From: Synoicihabitans lomoniglobus
GTDB lineage: Bacteria; Verrucomicrobiota; Verrucomicrobiia; Opitutales; Opitutaceae
Assembly: GCF_029023725.1 (NCBI RefSeq)
Contig: NZ_CP119075.1
Coordinates: 5,513,501 to 5,577,500 of the forward strand
Direction: 5' to 3'
DNA: 64,000 bases
In this document: positions 28,401 to 35,708 of the stretch, in pieces
Layout: every line of letters begins with the position of its first letter
How positions within the stretch are numbered: the stretch's first letter is position 1
Notes under the pieces: generated by a model
Told to the model about the DNA's origin: nothing
What the model saw: only the letters and a program-made list of their open reading frames with translations
The model's database searches: none
Program-made: the position numbers and the translations under genes

Positions 28401-28712
28401 CTCGCGCAGGTCGCACCGATTACGGCGATGGTCGCGGGCGACTTTGATGGCGACGGACACCTCGATATCGCCGCCGGCCAAAACGACCACAGCCCGATCG
28501 AGCTGGTCGGCCCTTTCAGCGGCGGCATCGGCCAGGTGCTGCAAGGTGACGGCCAGGGCGGGTTTACTGCGATGGCACCCCACGAATCCGGATTCGTGGT
28601 GCCGGGTCCGGCGCGCTCGATTGTCAGAGTGGATATGGATGCTGACGGCGAAACCGAAAGTTTTTTTATTACGCGCAGCAACGCTTCGTCGCTGTTGTTC
28701 CGACGGTGGTGA
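25422..28712 (+). CDS. Giant FG-GAP/ASPIC-UnbV (CRTAC1-type) secreted protein, single-ASPIC paralogue
   Basis: The 1096-residue protein is a tandem paralogue of the preceding gene, overlapping it by four bases. It has a short signal (TLGLLATALSAQ). The shared opening block is ATMFTELSAEKAGIKVTNNY followed by DPRMWGELYRE. A first FG-GAP propeller leads to an ASPIC/UnbV module at about 505-591 (NRFGVGATV, RGYLSTSEA, HFGLGDA, VTWPNG). A second propeller follows (about 610-1090). It stops at about the point where the second ASPIC module of its neighbour begins, so that module is lost here. The acidic DxDxDGxxD loops predict calcium binding. The cellular role is not known. Confidence 0.9.
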   Translation: MRRVAATLGLLATALSAQVTEQPLAPRSQPAGATMFTELSAEKAGIKVTNNYDDPRMWGELYRELTFGAMGTGVAAGDFDNDGRVDVFVVSKTETSRLFRNLGNWRFDDVTAAAGLGGGKASSGLLGGLFGGDDGKTLKAWEQGAAFADVNNDGWLDLYVCRHGAPNRLYVNQGDGTFREEAAARGLAVVDGSGMGVFCDYDNDGWLDVYVQTNMMDYAKFPDGRRDYLFRNNGDGTFTNVTDRAGIRGATSGHSATWWDFDGDGWSDLYVANDFATPDQLYRNNGDGTFTDVINTTVPQMSHYSMGADFADVDSDGRFDLLVADMAATSHEKDQRSMAGSRIRGQKNDESSGVPPQLMHNALFLNTGTGRMLEAATLLGVRATDWTWSVRFEDFDHDGRVDLHVTNGMNREYHGADLLERIMISENPAEPVRIMQESPVLNETNLAFRNTGDLRFESVGAAWGLAHPGVSFGTATADFDGDGDLDVIYGNYQRGVSIYRNDSTKGGRLIVALRGSKSNRFGVGATVRIETADGTQIRRIQPTRGYLSTSEAVAHFGLGDATHIERLTVTWPNGRAQIFHDLPVNQRLVITEDGSADPVVAAPSSRPWFTEVSAALNAAVPAVERAIEEPNGQPLLYRRFNRPGPDVVTGDLNGDGRPDLVVGGTSGSPPRILVATANGAFSSGPAPDLAEPVGVAMGPLLLFEADGDGRPDLLVTRTGADTQVSPAAYQPQLFLNRGGFQAASAGTLPEMPLSAGAVVAADFDQDGDLDVFIGARVKPGEYPLGPASVLLRNDGGTFVKVDSPLTQTGMVTAAVAVDIDGDGWDDLVVATEWGPVRYWHNETGRGFSERALGAAASGWWSSLAVGDFNGDGRVDLAAGNLGLNTAYQASPEAPAVLLHGNFSRRRRASPTLIEAYWENGQLYPRRELQDLSREIRSLGRSYRRTADYAAATLSEILGEEAMANATRLETTEFRSGVFLSQPDGAHRFVAFPRLAQVAPITAMVAGDFDGDGHLDIAAGQNDHSPIELVGPFSGGIGQVLQGDGQGGFTAMAPHESGFVVPGPARSIVRVDMDADGETESFFITRSNASSLLFRRW

Positions 28713-28737
28713 AAAGCAGACGGAACTCTAAACTCTC

Positions 28738-30555
28738 ATGAAAACGATTTTAACGCGGTGGTGGCAGTGGGCGCTCATTGGGCAGGCGGTGGTATGGGCG
28801 GTCTCGTTACCGGCCGCCGAGTTACGGCTCATTTCGACCGGCTCGGACAACGCGACCGAAGGCGGGGCGCCGCAAAGTTGGATGCTGGAGGGAGACTGGT
28901 TGGAACACGCCGAGTTGTTCTACCCGTCGCCCTCCTACCGCACCACCCACACCCGAATTGATGCCGCCACCGATCATCCCACGCACTTGCAGTGGACTGA
29001 GATCTCGATGTCGCGCACGGCGCCATGGACCGAAGCCGAAGTCGAGGATGCCCTGGCCGTGTTTGTCTGGTTTCGTGACGAACGGATCGAATGGATGGAG
29101 GTGAAGTCCATCCAACCGAAACTTCACCCCTCCGGTGCCTTTCCGGCCGACGCGGTGAAATGGGATGTGAGCGAAACCGCGCCTCCCGGGAGTCCGGTCG
29201 TTTTACTGCACAAAGACGGCAAATTCTTGCCCCCGCGACCCTGGTTCAAGAGCGTAGCGCAGCAACGGATGTTGGTGAAAATCGTGGCCGGTGCCACCGA
29301 GGGGTGGGAGCAGGAGTTGGCGCAGATCGACAACCTTGATCAAGGTGCGTCCCGTGGTGCCGGTTTCACGTTGCTGCACGTGGCGGCGGAATCGGACAAT
29401 CTCGCCGCCATGGAGGCGTTGGTGGCGGCCGGGGCGGATATCGATCACAAGGATTTTTTGGGAAGTTCGCCCCTGCATTGGGCCGCAAACAAAGGGCGCG
29501 TGGCGGCGACCGAATGGCTGCTTGATCACGGCGCGAAACATGGTGGCACCCGCGACAGAGTTTTCCCATTGGAAGTCGCGATCCGAGGTGGGCACATGGC
29601 GGTGGCGGCCGAGATTTACGAGCGCTTGGATTCGAGTTATTTTCGGAACGAGATGCTCGGTGCGGCGGCGCGTCATGGTGATCGTGAGTTGAGCCGGAAA
29701 CTCTTGGCGGAGTATAGCAATCTTCGCATCAAATTTATCGATACGGAGCCACTGTCGCAGGTGCTGCGGAGCGATGACACCGAGTTGTTTCAACTCATGC
29801 TGGAGCGCGGATTGAGTCCCGAACGACGTCATCGTGGAGTGCCGCTGCTGAACATCGCAGTGCACGCCGGAAACGTATTGGTAACGCGGATACTATTGGA
29901 CGCCGGAGCGAACCCCAATGCGCACGACGCCGGAGGCCGCACTCCGTTGATCCAAGCCGTGCGCGAGGAAAACGAAGTGTTGGTGCGCATGTTGCTTCGC
30001 GCCGGCGCGAAAATCAATTTGAAGGATCAATCCCGGCGCACGGCGGGAGACTATGCACGGGAGAGGGACCTGACTGCGATCGCGGCATGGCTGGACACTG
30101 ATCCAGCTCAGATTCCCTCCCCGTCCGAGCAGGCGGAGCCACCGGGCGCCCGGGTCCATGAAATTGGCGAGGTTGATGTATTCCCGCGTTTGCTGACGCG
30201 TCCGGATTTTGTTTTGATGCGCGGTGCCGAATCAGCACCAAGCGCACACTACCAAGGTCAGGTGATTGTGTCGTCCCCCTTGTCGGTCGGTGGAGCTGAG
30301 GTGTTGGGCGTAGACCCGTCCCAAACCATATCGAGTTCGATCGTATCAACAGAACGCACGGACCACAAAGTGGTTTGGACCGGAATCGTGGAGGTTGATG
30401 GCACGGTTTCCCGCATCCGTGAGCTGTCGACTACGCCGCGTTACTTCGCCCGCAATTTTGACGAAAAAGTGGCGGACTACCGGTTCGTTCCGGGGAAAGT
30501 CGGGGGGCAGCCGGTGCGCACGCGTATCGTGTGGCTCGAGGATTTTCGCGAATAA
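28738..30555 (+). CDS. Secreted ankyrin-repeat protein with a TonB_C-like C-terminal domain
   Basis: The 605-residue protein has a signal peptide (about 1-27, ending AVSLPAA). An unassigned domain spans about 28-200, then five or more ankyrin repeats (about 203-450) with typical text such as GFTLLHVAAESDNLAAMEAL and DAGGRTPLIQAVREENEVLV. A C-terminal segment (about 542-602) looks like a TonB_C fold: GIVEVDGTVSRIREL, a helix, then YRFVPGKVGGQPVRTRIVW. The combination of ankyrin scaffold and TonB_C tail is unusual. The gene begins 25 bases after the FG-GAP/ASPIC pair, so it probably belongs to that operon, and converges on a TPR gene with a 3-base gap. A link to the TonB-dependent receptor upstream is possible but inferred. 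Confidence 0.82.
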   Translation: MKTILTRWWQWALIGQAVVWAVSLPAAELRLISTGSDNATEGGAPQSWMLEGDWLEHAELFYPSPSYRTTHTRIDAATDHPTHLQWTEISMSRTAPWTEAEVEDALAVFVWFRDERIEWMEVKSIQPKLHPSGAFPADAVKWDVSETAPPGSPVVLLHKDGKFLPPRPWFKSVAQQRMLVKIVAGATEGWEQELAQIDNLDQGASRGAGFTLLHVAAESDNLAAMEALVAAGADIDHKDFLGSSPLHWAANKGRVAATEWLLDHGAKHGGTRDRVFPLEVAIRGGHMAVAAEIYERLDSSYFRNEMLGAAARHGDRELSRKLLAEYSNLRIKFIDTEPLSQVLRSDDTELFQLMLERGLSPERRHRGVPLLNIAVHAGNVLVTRILLDAGANPNAHDAGGRTPLIQAVREENEVLVRMLLRAGAKINLKDQSRRTAGDYARERDLTAIAAWLDTDPAQIPSPSEQAEPPGARVHEIGEVDVFPRLLTRPDFVLMRGAESAPSAHYQGQVIVSSPLSVGGAEVLGVDPSQTISSSIVSTERTDHKVVWTGIVEVDGTVSRIRELSTTPRYFARNFDEKVADYRFVPGKVGGQPVRTRIVWLEDFRE

Positions 30556-30558
30556 GCG

Positions 30559-31989
30559 TCAACGCGCGCCGAACTGGCGGGCGAAGGCGGCGCGGATGCG
30601 GTCGGCTTGGGCGGGTTCGATGCGGGGTTGGGCTTCGACTTTGGCCAACCATTCCTCGGCGGCGGTGCGATCGCCGGATTCGATGCTCTTGAAGGCCATG
30701 ATGCCGAGGGCCGTGGGGTTGGCGGGATCGTAGACCAGCGCTTCGCGAATCAGGGCGATGGCTTCGTCGGAACGGTTTTGGTCAATCAAGGCGACCGCTA
30801 ACTCGATGTAAGCGCGCGGTTCGTTGGGGCGTAGGCGAATGGAGGTGCGATACTCGGCGATGGCGGCGCCGACGCGGTCCGCGGCGCGGAGTTTGCGGGC
30901 TCGCATGAGGTGCAGGCCCGGCGAGTCGGGCACGGCCTCGAGGCCGGCGGCGAGCGTGCGTTCGGCTTCGACGTCGTTGCCGAGTTGCGCCTGCAGGCCG
31001 GAAAGCTGGGCCCAGCCGTCGGCGAAGGCGGGGTCGAGTTGAGTGCAACGGCGGTAGAGGGCGAGGGCGCGCGAGGTGTCGCGTTGCTGCACGAGTAGAT
31101 TGGCCAGTTGGAAGTGGGCGGAAAGATCGGCGGGGGCGACGGCGATGGCGCGTTCGAGCCAGGCGATCGCGGTAGTGGGATCGCCACTACGCGCTTTGGT
31201 GCCGGCTTCGAGGGCGAGCCGGAAGGGGTCGTAGCAATCGGCCATGAGCTCATCCAGCCACGGGTCGGGCGGGTCGCGAAAGGCCCCGGAGGCCTCGGCA
31301 CGGCCGCGGATGGCGGCGGCGCGATCCTCGAGGCCGAGCCGTTCGTAGAGCGAGACGATCAGGTCGTAGCCGAGGGCGTAGTTGGTCAGGGCGACGACGC
31401 GTTCGAGGTGGCGGCGGGCGTCGGCCCAGCGCTCGGCTTCGTAGTCGATGCGGGCGAGCCCGAGGATGGCCCAGGCGTTGTCGCGATCGACGTCGAGCGT
31501 GGCGCGGTAGGCGTCGGCCGCGGCCTGCGGTTGGTTGGACTTGAGGAGCAGGTCGGCGAGCCGCAGGCGAGCGGGCACGTAGGCGGGGGCGAGCTCGATG
31601 GTGCGTTGCCAGAGGACGATGGCGGGTTCGGCCTGGCCGTATCCAGCCAGGATGGACGCGTGACGATGCGGCCAACGTGCTTCCGTGGGTTGGATGCGAG
31701 CGAGAGCGTCGTAGGAGGCGAGGGCACTGTCGTAGTAACCATTGGCGTGATACAGACGGCTGAGTTCGGCGAGCCCGGCGACGGCGTTGGTAAGGGAAAG
31801 CGCGCGTTCGTCGGCCGCGGTGATGCGGGCGGAGAGCTCGTCGGAGGCGTCCGCCAAAGCAGGCACGGCGGGCAACCACGCGGCGACTTGTGCCTGTTGT
31901 TGGGAGGCTTGATACCACCACCAGCCACCGGCGGCGAGGCCGAGGCCGCCGACGACGATAAGCAGACGGATCACGGGTTTCGATTTCAT
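30559..31989 (-). CDS. Membrane-anchored tetratricopeptide-repeat protein (paralogue B)
   Basis: The 476-residue protein has one N-terminal hydrophobic anchor (about 7-27, LLIVVGGLGLAAGGWWW) and then TPR-type helices to the end. The motif DPWLDELMADCYDPFRL (242-258) matches the DPWIEELKAFCYRPDRL of the TPR protein at 16066-17856. The order of repeats around it is also shared, so the proteins are paralogues, this one shorter by about 120 residues at the C-terminus. The start is the ATG at 31989. It lies 163 bases downstream of an FG-GAP gene, mirroring the arrangement of paralogue A but with a hairpin-rich spacer in place of an overlap. A role as a periplasmic scaffold is inferred. Confidence 0.85.
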   Translation of the reverse strand: MKSKPVIRLLIVVGGLGLAAGGWWWYQASQQQAQVAAWLPAVPALADASDELSARITAADERALSLTNAVAGLAELSRLYHANGYYDSALASYDALARIQPTEARWPHRHASILAGYGQAEPAIVLWQRTIELAPAYVPARLRLADLLLKSNQPQAAADAYRATLDVDRDNAWAILGLARIDYEAERWADARRHLERVVALTNYALGYDLIVSLYERLGLEDRAAAIRGRAEASGAFRDPPDPWLDELMADCYDPFRLALEAGTKARSGDPTTAIAWLERAIAVAPADLSAHFQLANLLVQQRDTSRALALYRRCTQLDPAFADGWAQLSGLQAQLGNDVEAERTLAAGLEAVPDSPGLHLMRARKLRAADRVGAAIAEYRTSIRLRPNEPRAYIELAVALIDQNRSDEAIALIREALVYDPANPTALGIMAFKSIESGDRTAAEEWLAKVEAQPRIEPAQADRIRAAFARQFGAR

Positions 31990-32029
31990 CCTGATTTCCG
32001 CGAATGAGGTTGCGGTGGTTGTTGCGGAG

Positions 32030-32117
32030 GGACCGGTTCCACCCGGTCCGCATGACGTGGTTGAGGAGTAAACTGAGGGGCAGGGGACGGACGACGTGGA
32101 AGTCGTCCCTCCCCTGC
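32030..32117. repeat. Double hairpin in the FG-GAP/TPR (B) spacer
   Basis: Hairpin 1 pairs ggaccgg (32030-32036) with ccggtcc (32043-32049). Hairpin 2 pairs 16-base arms 32080-32095 and 32102-32117 with one mismatch around a 6-base loop. No T-run follows on the minus strand. It could be a REP-type element or a transcript-processing site that uncouples the two genes. Confidence 0.55.
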
Positions 32118-32152
32118 GAGTGTCGCTGGATTTGTGACCGACAGTTTCGATT

Positions 32153-33463
32153 TCATCGGTGCCAGAGGGTGATGCGGCTTACTTCGTCAAAGGGGGGGTA
32201 GATATAAAATCCGCCGGTAACGAGGCTGGGGCGGCCGCTGCCATCGAAATCGCCGGTGCCGACGGTGATGAGGTCCTTGGGCGCGCGGGTGAGAATGTGG
32301 GGGGTGAAGTTTTGCCGGCCGTCGTTTTTGAACCACATGAGGGAGGTGACGGTGCGATTGGCGTTGTTCCAGTCGGAGTAGGCCGAGGACGCGACGATAT
32401 CGATGGCACCGTCTTGATCGAAGTCGACGCCGACGGGACTGTAGGCACCGGGCAGGTCGCCAATGCGATGGTAGCGGAAGCCGCCGCCGCCGGTGTTTTC
32501 GAGCCATTGCAGGCCGTGCCAGGGACGTGGTCCGGGGGTGGCGGCGGGGCCAAAACCGTCGCCGTTGGAGTAGAGCACGTCGGGACGACCGTCGCGGTTG
32601 AGGTCGGTCACGCTGATGCCGGAGCTGCCGTAGTCCTCGTTGGTCGAACCCCATATGCGTTGAGCGGTGAAGCGACCGCGACCATCGTTGGGGAAAAAGT
32701 AGATCTCTTCCCACTGTTGAGAGAGGAGAGCAACGAGGTCGGGCGTGCGGTCGCCGTTGAAATCATCGACCACGACATTGACCGCGCCGGAGAGCTCGAG
32801 AATAACGTGGCGGGTGAAGTCCCAGGGGCTCGGTCCGACGTGTTCGAGCCACGCGACTTCGCCTTGATCGTAGCCGAACTGGGCGAGGGCGAGGTCGAGG
32901 CGGCCGTCGCCGTTGAGGTCGGCCGCCCGCATGTCGACGATGCGGGATGTGTTTTCGATGATGACATGCGGTGTGAAGGCTTCGGCCCCGTCGTTTTCGA
33001 GGATGAACGCGGCACCGATGCGGTCGTTGTTGGGAAACACGACCGACATGCTGGACACGAGGAGGTCGAGGTCGCCATCGGCGTCCATGTCGGCCGCTTC
33101 CACGTGCACGGGGCCGCGCATGGCGGCGGCGAGCAACGCTTCGGGGGCGAAGGAGCCGGGGGCGGTTTGGCGGATCCAGCGGACCTCGTTGTCCTGAGCT
33201 TCGCAGAAGACGATGTCGTCGAGTCCGTCCTGATCGAGGTCGATGACTTTCAGGTGGGAGATCCAGGCGGGCAGTTCGCCCATGGTGCCGAGTTCCCGGC
33301 GTTGAAGCAGAGTGGTGGCGTCAACCGCGGTGGCGGTGGCGCTGGTGGCCGGGGAAAGCGTGCTGCGCCGGGGAGGTGGTTTGCTGCAACTTAGGACACC
33401 CCAGCAGAATGCGCCCGCGAGCAACGGACGGATGACGGCACGAATTTGAGGAGGGGAGGGCAT
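32153..33463 (-). CDS. FG-GAP/VCBS-repeat lipoprotein (paralogue B)
   Basis: The protein of about 436 residues starts best at ATG 33463; a TTG 42 bases upstream is less likely. The N-terminus forms a lipoprotein signal with lipobox GVLSC (lipidated Cys26), so it should be tethered to a membrane. The body is an FG-GAP/VCBS propeller with DLDQDGLDD, DMDADGDLD, DLNGDGRLD, DLNRDGRPD and DFDQDGAID calcium-type loops. The C-terminus (TGGFYIYPPFDEVSRITLW) matches paralogue A at 17841-19148 (TGGYHAFPPHENMSNITLW). Paralogue A uses an uncleaved anchor instead of a lipid. It is transcribed toward the TPR gene B and divergently from another lipoprotein gene. Confidence 0.87.
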   Translation of the reverse strand: MPSPPQIRAVIRPLLAGAFCWGVLSCSKPPPRRSTLSPATSATATAVDATTLLQRRELGTMGELPAWISHLKVIDLDQDGLDDIVFCEAQDNEVRWIRQTAPGSFAPEALLAAAMRGPVHVEAADMDADGDLDLLVSSMSVVFPNNDRIGAAFILENDGAEAFTPHVIIENTSRIVDMRAADLNGDGRLDLALAQFGYDQGEVAWLEHVGPSPWDFTRHVILELSGAVNVVVDDFNGDRTPDLVALLSQQWEEIYFFPNDGRGRFTAQRIWGSTNEDYGSSGISVTDLNRDGRPDVLYSNGDGFGPAATPGPRPWHGLQWLENTGGGGFRYHRIGDLPGAYSPVGVDFDQDGAIDIVASSAYSDWNNANRTVTSLMWFKNDGRQNFTPHILTRAPKDLITVGTGDFDGSGRPSLVTGGFYIYPPFDEVSRITLWHR

Positions 33464-33660
33464 GACCGGAGTGAGGAGATGAGCGGGGAGTCGGCTCGAA
33501 GGCAATCGCCTGAGGGTGAAACGAATAGCGAGTGAAAGCGGTGCTGCAACCCGACAGGACTCATGGACGGGCGATCGCGAGATTTGGCAGTTTTGTTAAT
33601 GATCCGCAAAAGGAACTTCCCGGGCGGATCGCGTTCTCATTTAATCACCCCCATCGTGCG
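33464..33660. promoter_or_regulatory. Divergent promoter region between two lipoprotein genes
   Basis: The 197-base spacer must hold promoters for the FG-GAP lipoprotein (minus) and the small lipoprotein (plus). An AT-richer patch (tttggcagttttgttaatgatcc, about 33581-33603) may be part of one of them. I cannot assign boxes with confidence. Confidence 0.3.
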
Positions 33661-34371
33661 ATGAAACCACTATTCCTGTTCGCGGGCCTAATCCTTCTGA
33701 CGGGCTGTTCGTATTACAACTACACCCCGGACACGATCGCGGCCGGCCACACGGCCCGCTTGGTGGCACCGGTGGTGAAGCCGATGGCGATCAAGAACCC
33801 CTCGGGTGGCCTGCCCTTCCATGACTCGATGGAAACGCGGGTGGTGGTAATCGATGGCAAACGGGTTTCATTCGATACGCTGGACGTTTTCAGTCGCGAG
33901 GACGACGCCCGCACCAACGGCATCCCGCTCGATCCGGGTCACCATGAGCTGCGCATCGAAGTCAGCACGCCGCCGCAGTTGGGGGTCGATGACGTCGAAC
34001 TCGGCGAGCCCGGTTTTGCGAAGCAACGGCAGCTTTACCGGGTGGAGCTTTCGATTGAGGCGCAACCGGGCGTGATTTATCTGCCCGTCGCGGAATTCGA
34101 TCCGGCAACCCAGGAGGTGGACGTGTGGCTGCAGGAGGAGGAATCGGCGAAAATCGTCACGGCAAAGGCGGCGGCGACCTGGTTGGGGGATGAGCGCTAC
34201 GTTTATCGGGGGACACACCCGGCAGTGGAAGCGTTGACCACCAACTCGCAGCAAATGGCGGACGAGGCCTCGTGGGGGCGCGAGGATCGAAACGAGCTGC
34301 GAAACAACGAAGCGGTCAATGCCGCCCGGGCGGAGGCGGGCCAGTCGGGGAATTTATATCCCCCGCCATAG
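33661..34371 (+). CDS. Putative lipoprotein, hypothetical
   Basis: The 236-residue protein starts at ATG 33661 with a lipoprotein signal, MKPLFLFAGLILLTGCSYYN, where Cys16 would be lipidated. The mature part begins with a Pro/Gly-rich segment and continues as a beta-rich domain. A stretch near residues 85-110 (LDPGHHELRIEVSTPPQLG) resembles carbohydrate-binding or PEGA-like surface domains, though not clearly enough to name. The C-terminal 60 residues are polar and helical. It lies 139 bases upstream of nuoB, but no functional tie to complex I is visible. Confidence 0.75.
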   Translation: MKPLFLFAGLILLTGCSYYNYTPDTIAAGHTARLVAPVVKPMAIKNPSGGLPFHDSMETRVVVIDGKRVSFDTLDVFSREDDARTNGIPLDPGHHELRIEVSTPPQLGVDDVELGEPGFAKQRQLYRVELSIEAQPGVIYLPVAEFDPATQEVDVWLQEEESAKIVTAKAAATWLGDERYVYRGTHPAVEALTTNSQQMADEASWGREDRNELRNNEAVNAARAEAGQSGNLYPPP

Positions 34372-34510
34372 CGGGCTCGTTTCGTTCCCAGAGTGCGAAC
34401 GGACTGGGTTAGTCACGGTTAACGGACTTTCTCCAAAAGCGTCTTGCGCGGGCTGAGGGCGTTAGGGATGCTGACACGAATTTTTGGTCAGACGAACGCC
34501 TTTTCCAGCC

Positions 34511-35017
34511 ATGGTATCGCCCAACACAGACGTAGCTTACGACAGCAAAATCGAAGGAGACATCATCGTCTCGCGCCTCGACGCGGTCGTTAACTGGATC
34601 CGCACGAACTCCATGTGGCCCATGCCCATGGGTCTCGCCTGTTGCGCGATCGAACTCATGGGGTCGGCGGCGGCTCGCTTCGATATCGCCCGATTCGGCG
34701 CCGAGGTGATGCGCTTCTCCCCTCGTCAGGCCGACTGCATGATCGTGGCAGGCACGGTGACCTACAAAATGGCCCCGCACCTCCGTCGCATTTACGACCA
34801 GATGTCCGAGCCCAAGTGGGTCATCGCCATGGGCGCCTGCGCGTCTTCGGGCGGCATGTATCGCAGCTATGCGACGCTCCAAGGCGTGGACCGCATCGTT
34901 CCGGTCGACGTTTATGTGAGCGGTTGCCCGCCGCGTCCCGAGGCCTTGTTGGACGCGTTAATCAAGCTGCAGGATAAAGTGAAACGCACCAAATCCTTCA
35001 AAAACCTCAGCGCCTGA
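34511..35017 (+). CDS. nuoB: NADH-quinone oxidoreductase subunit B
   Basis: The 168-residue subunit carries the terminal [4Fe-4S] cluster N2 that passes electrons to quinone in complex I. The ligand cysteines are visible: the adjacent pair Cys44-Cys45 in [10 protein letters not shown], Cys110 in GACASSGG and Cys139 in VSGCPPRP. The ATG at 34511 gives the family-typical length. This is the first complex I gene in the window; the nuoA gene that usually precedes it is absent. Confidence 0.97.
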   Translation: MVSPNTDVAYDSKIEGDIIVSRLDAVVNWIRTNSMWPMPMGLACCAIELMGSAAARFDIARFGAEVMRFSPRQADCMIVAGTVTYKMAPHLRRIYDQMSEPKWVIAMGACASSGGMYRSYATLQGVDRIVPVDVYVSGCPPRPEALLDALIKLQDKVKRTKSFKNLSA

Positions 35018-35054
35018 GCCTCTTTTCTGACCGACCGTTTTGACCGAACCGACC

Positions 35055-35687
35055 ATGACCGAGACCGCTGCTGCCGACGTCACTTCCGCCCTTCAGGCCA
35101 AATTTCCTTCTGTATCGACGCGTGCGTCTGCCGATCACCCGGCGGTCAACATCGCCATCGCTGACGCCAAAGCCGCGTTGCAATGGCTGCGCGACGAGCA
35201 GGGGTTCGATTTTTTGGTCGATGTGACCGCGATCGACTGGGCCGAAGGCGTGTCGCCGCGCTTCACTGCCGTGTGGCACCTTTACTCCACCACGAACCAC
35301 GCCTACCTGCGGGTCGCGGCGGATTGCGCCAGCGACGAAACACCCAGCGCGCCGTCGGTCGTTGAGCTCTGGTCGGCCGCCAATTGGCATGAGCGCGAAA
35401 CGTGGGATTTGATGGGCGTCACCTTCGACGGCCACCCCGATCTGCGCCGCATCCTCATGTGGGACGGCTATCCGCACCATCCGCTGCGCAAGGAGTTCCC
35501 GCTCGCCGGCATTGAAACCGAATTGCCGGACATCGAGGTTGCCGAAGAAACCCAAGCCAAGGTGATCTCGGCCCCCATGATGGGCGGTCCGTTTGTTGCT
35601 TCCAGCAAGGGCGAGATGAACCTGACCGACGCCGAGCCCCGGGCCAAAGACGAGAGCTGGAACGAAAAAGCTCCCAAACCGGAATAA
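35055..35687 (+). CDS. nuoC: NADH-quinone oxidoreductase subunit C
   Basis: The subunit of about 210 residues belongs to the peripheral arm of complex I and packs against NuoD. The 30-kDa-subunit signature is seen as WHERETWDLMGVTFDGHPDL followed by RRILMWDGYPHHPLRKEFPL near residues 115-155. I prefer ATG 35055; a TTG at 35040 would add five residues. The C-terminal tail after position 160 is longer and more polar than in many NuoC proteins. It is separate from nuoD, not fused as in E. coli. Confidence 0.95.
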   Translation: MTETAAADVTSALQAKFPSVSTRASADHPAVNIAIADAKAALQWLRDEQGFDFLVDVTAIDWAEGVSPRFTAVWHLYSTTNHAYLRVAADCASDETPSAPSVVELWSAANWHERETWDLMGVTFDGHPDLRRILMWDGYPHHPLRKEFPLAGIETELPDIEVAEETQAKVISAPMMGGPFVASSKGEMNLTDAEPRAKDESWNEKAPKPE

Positions 35688-35708
35688 CCCGCTGACCTGA
35701 CTTAACTG

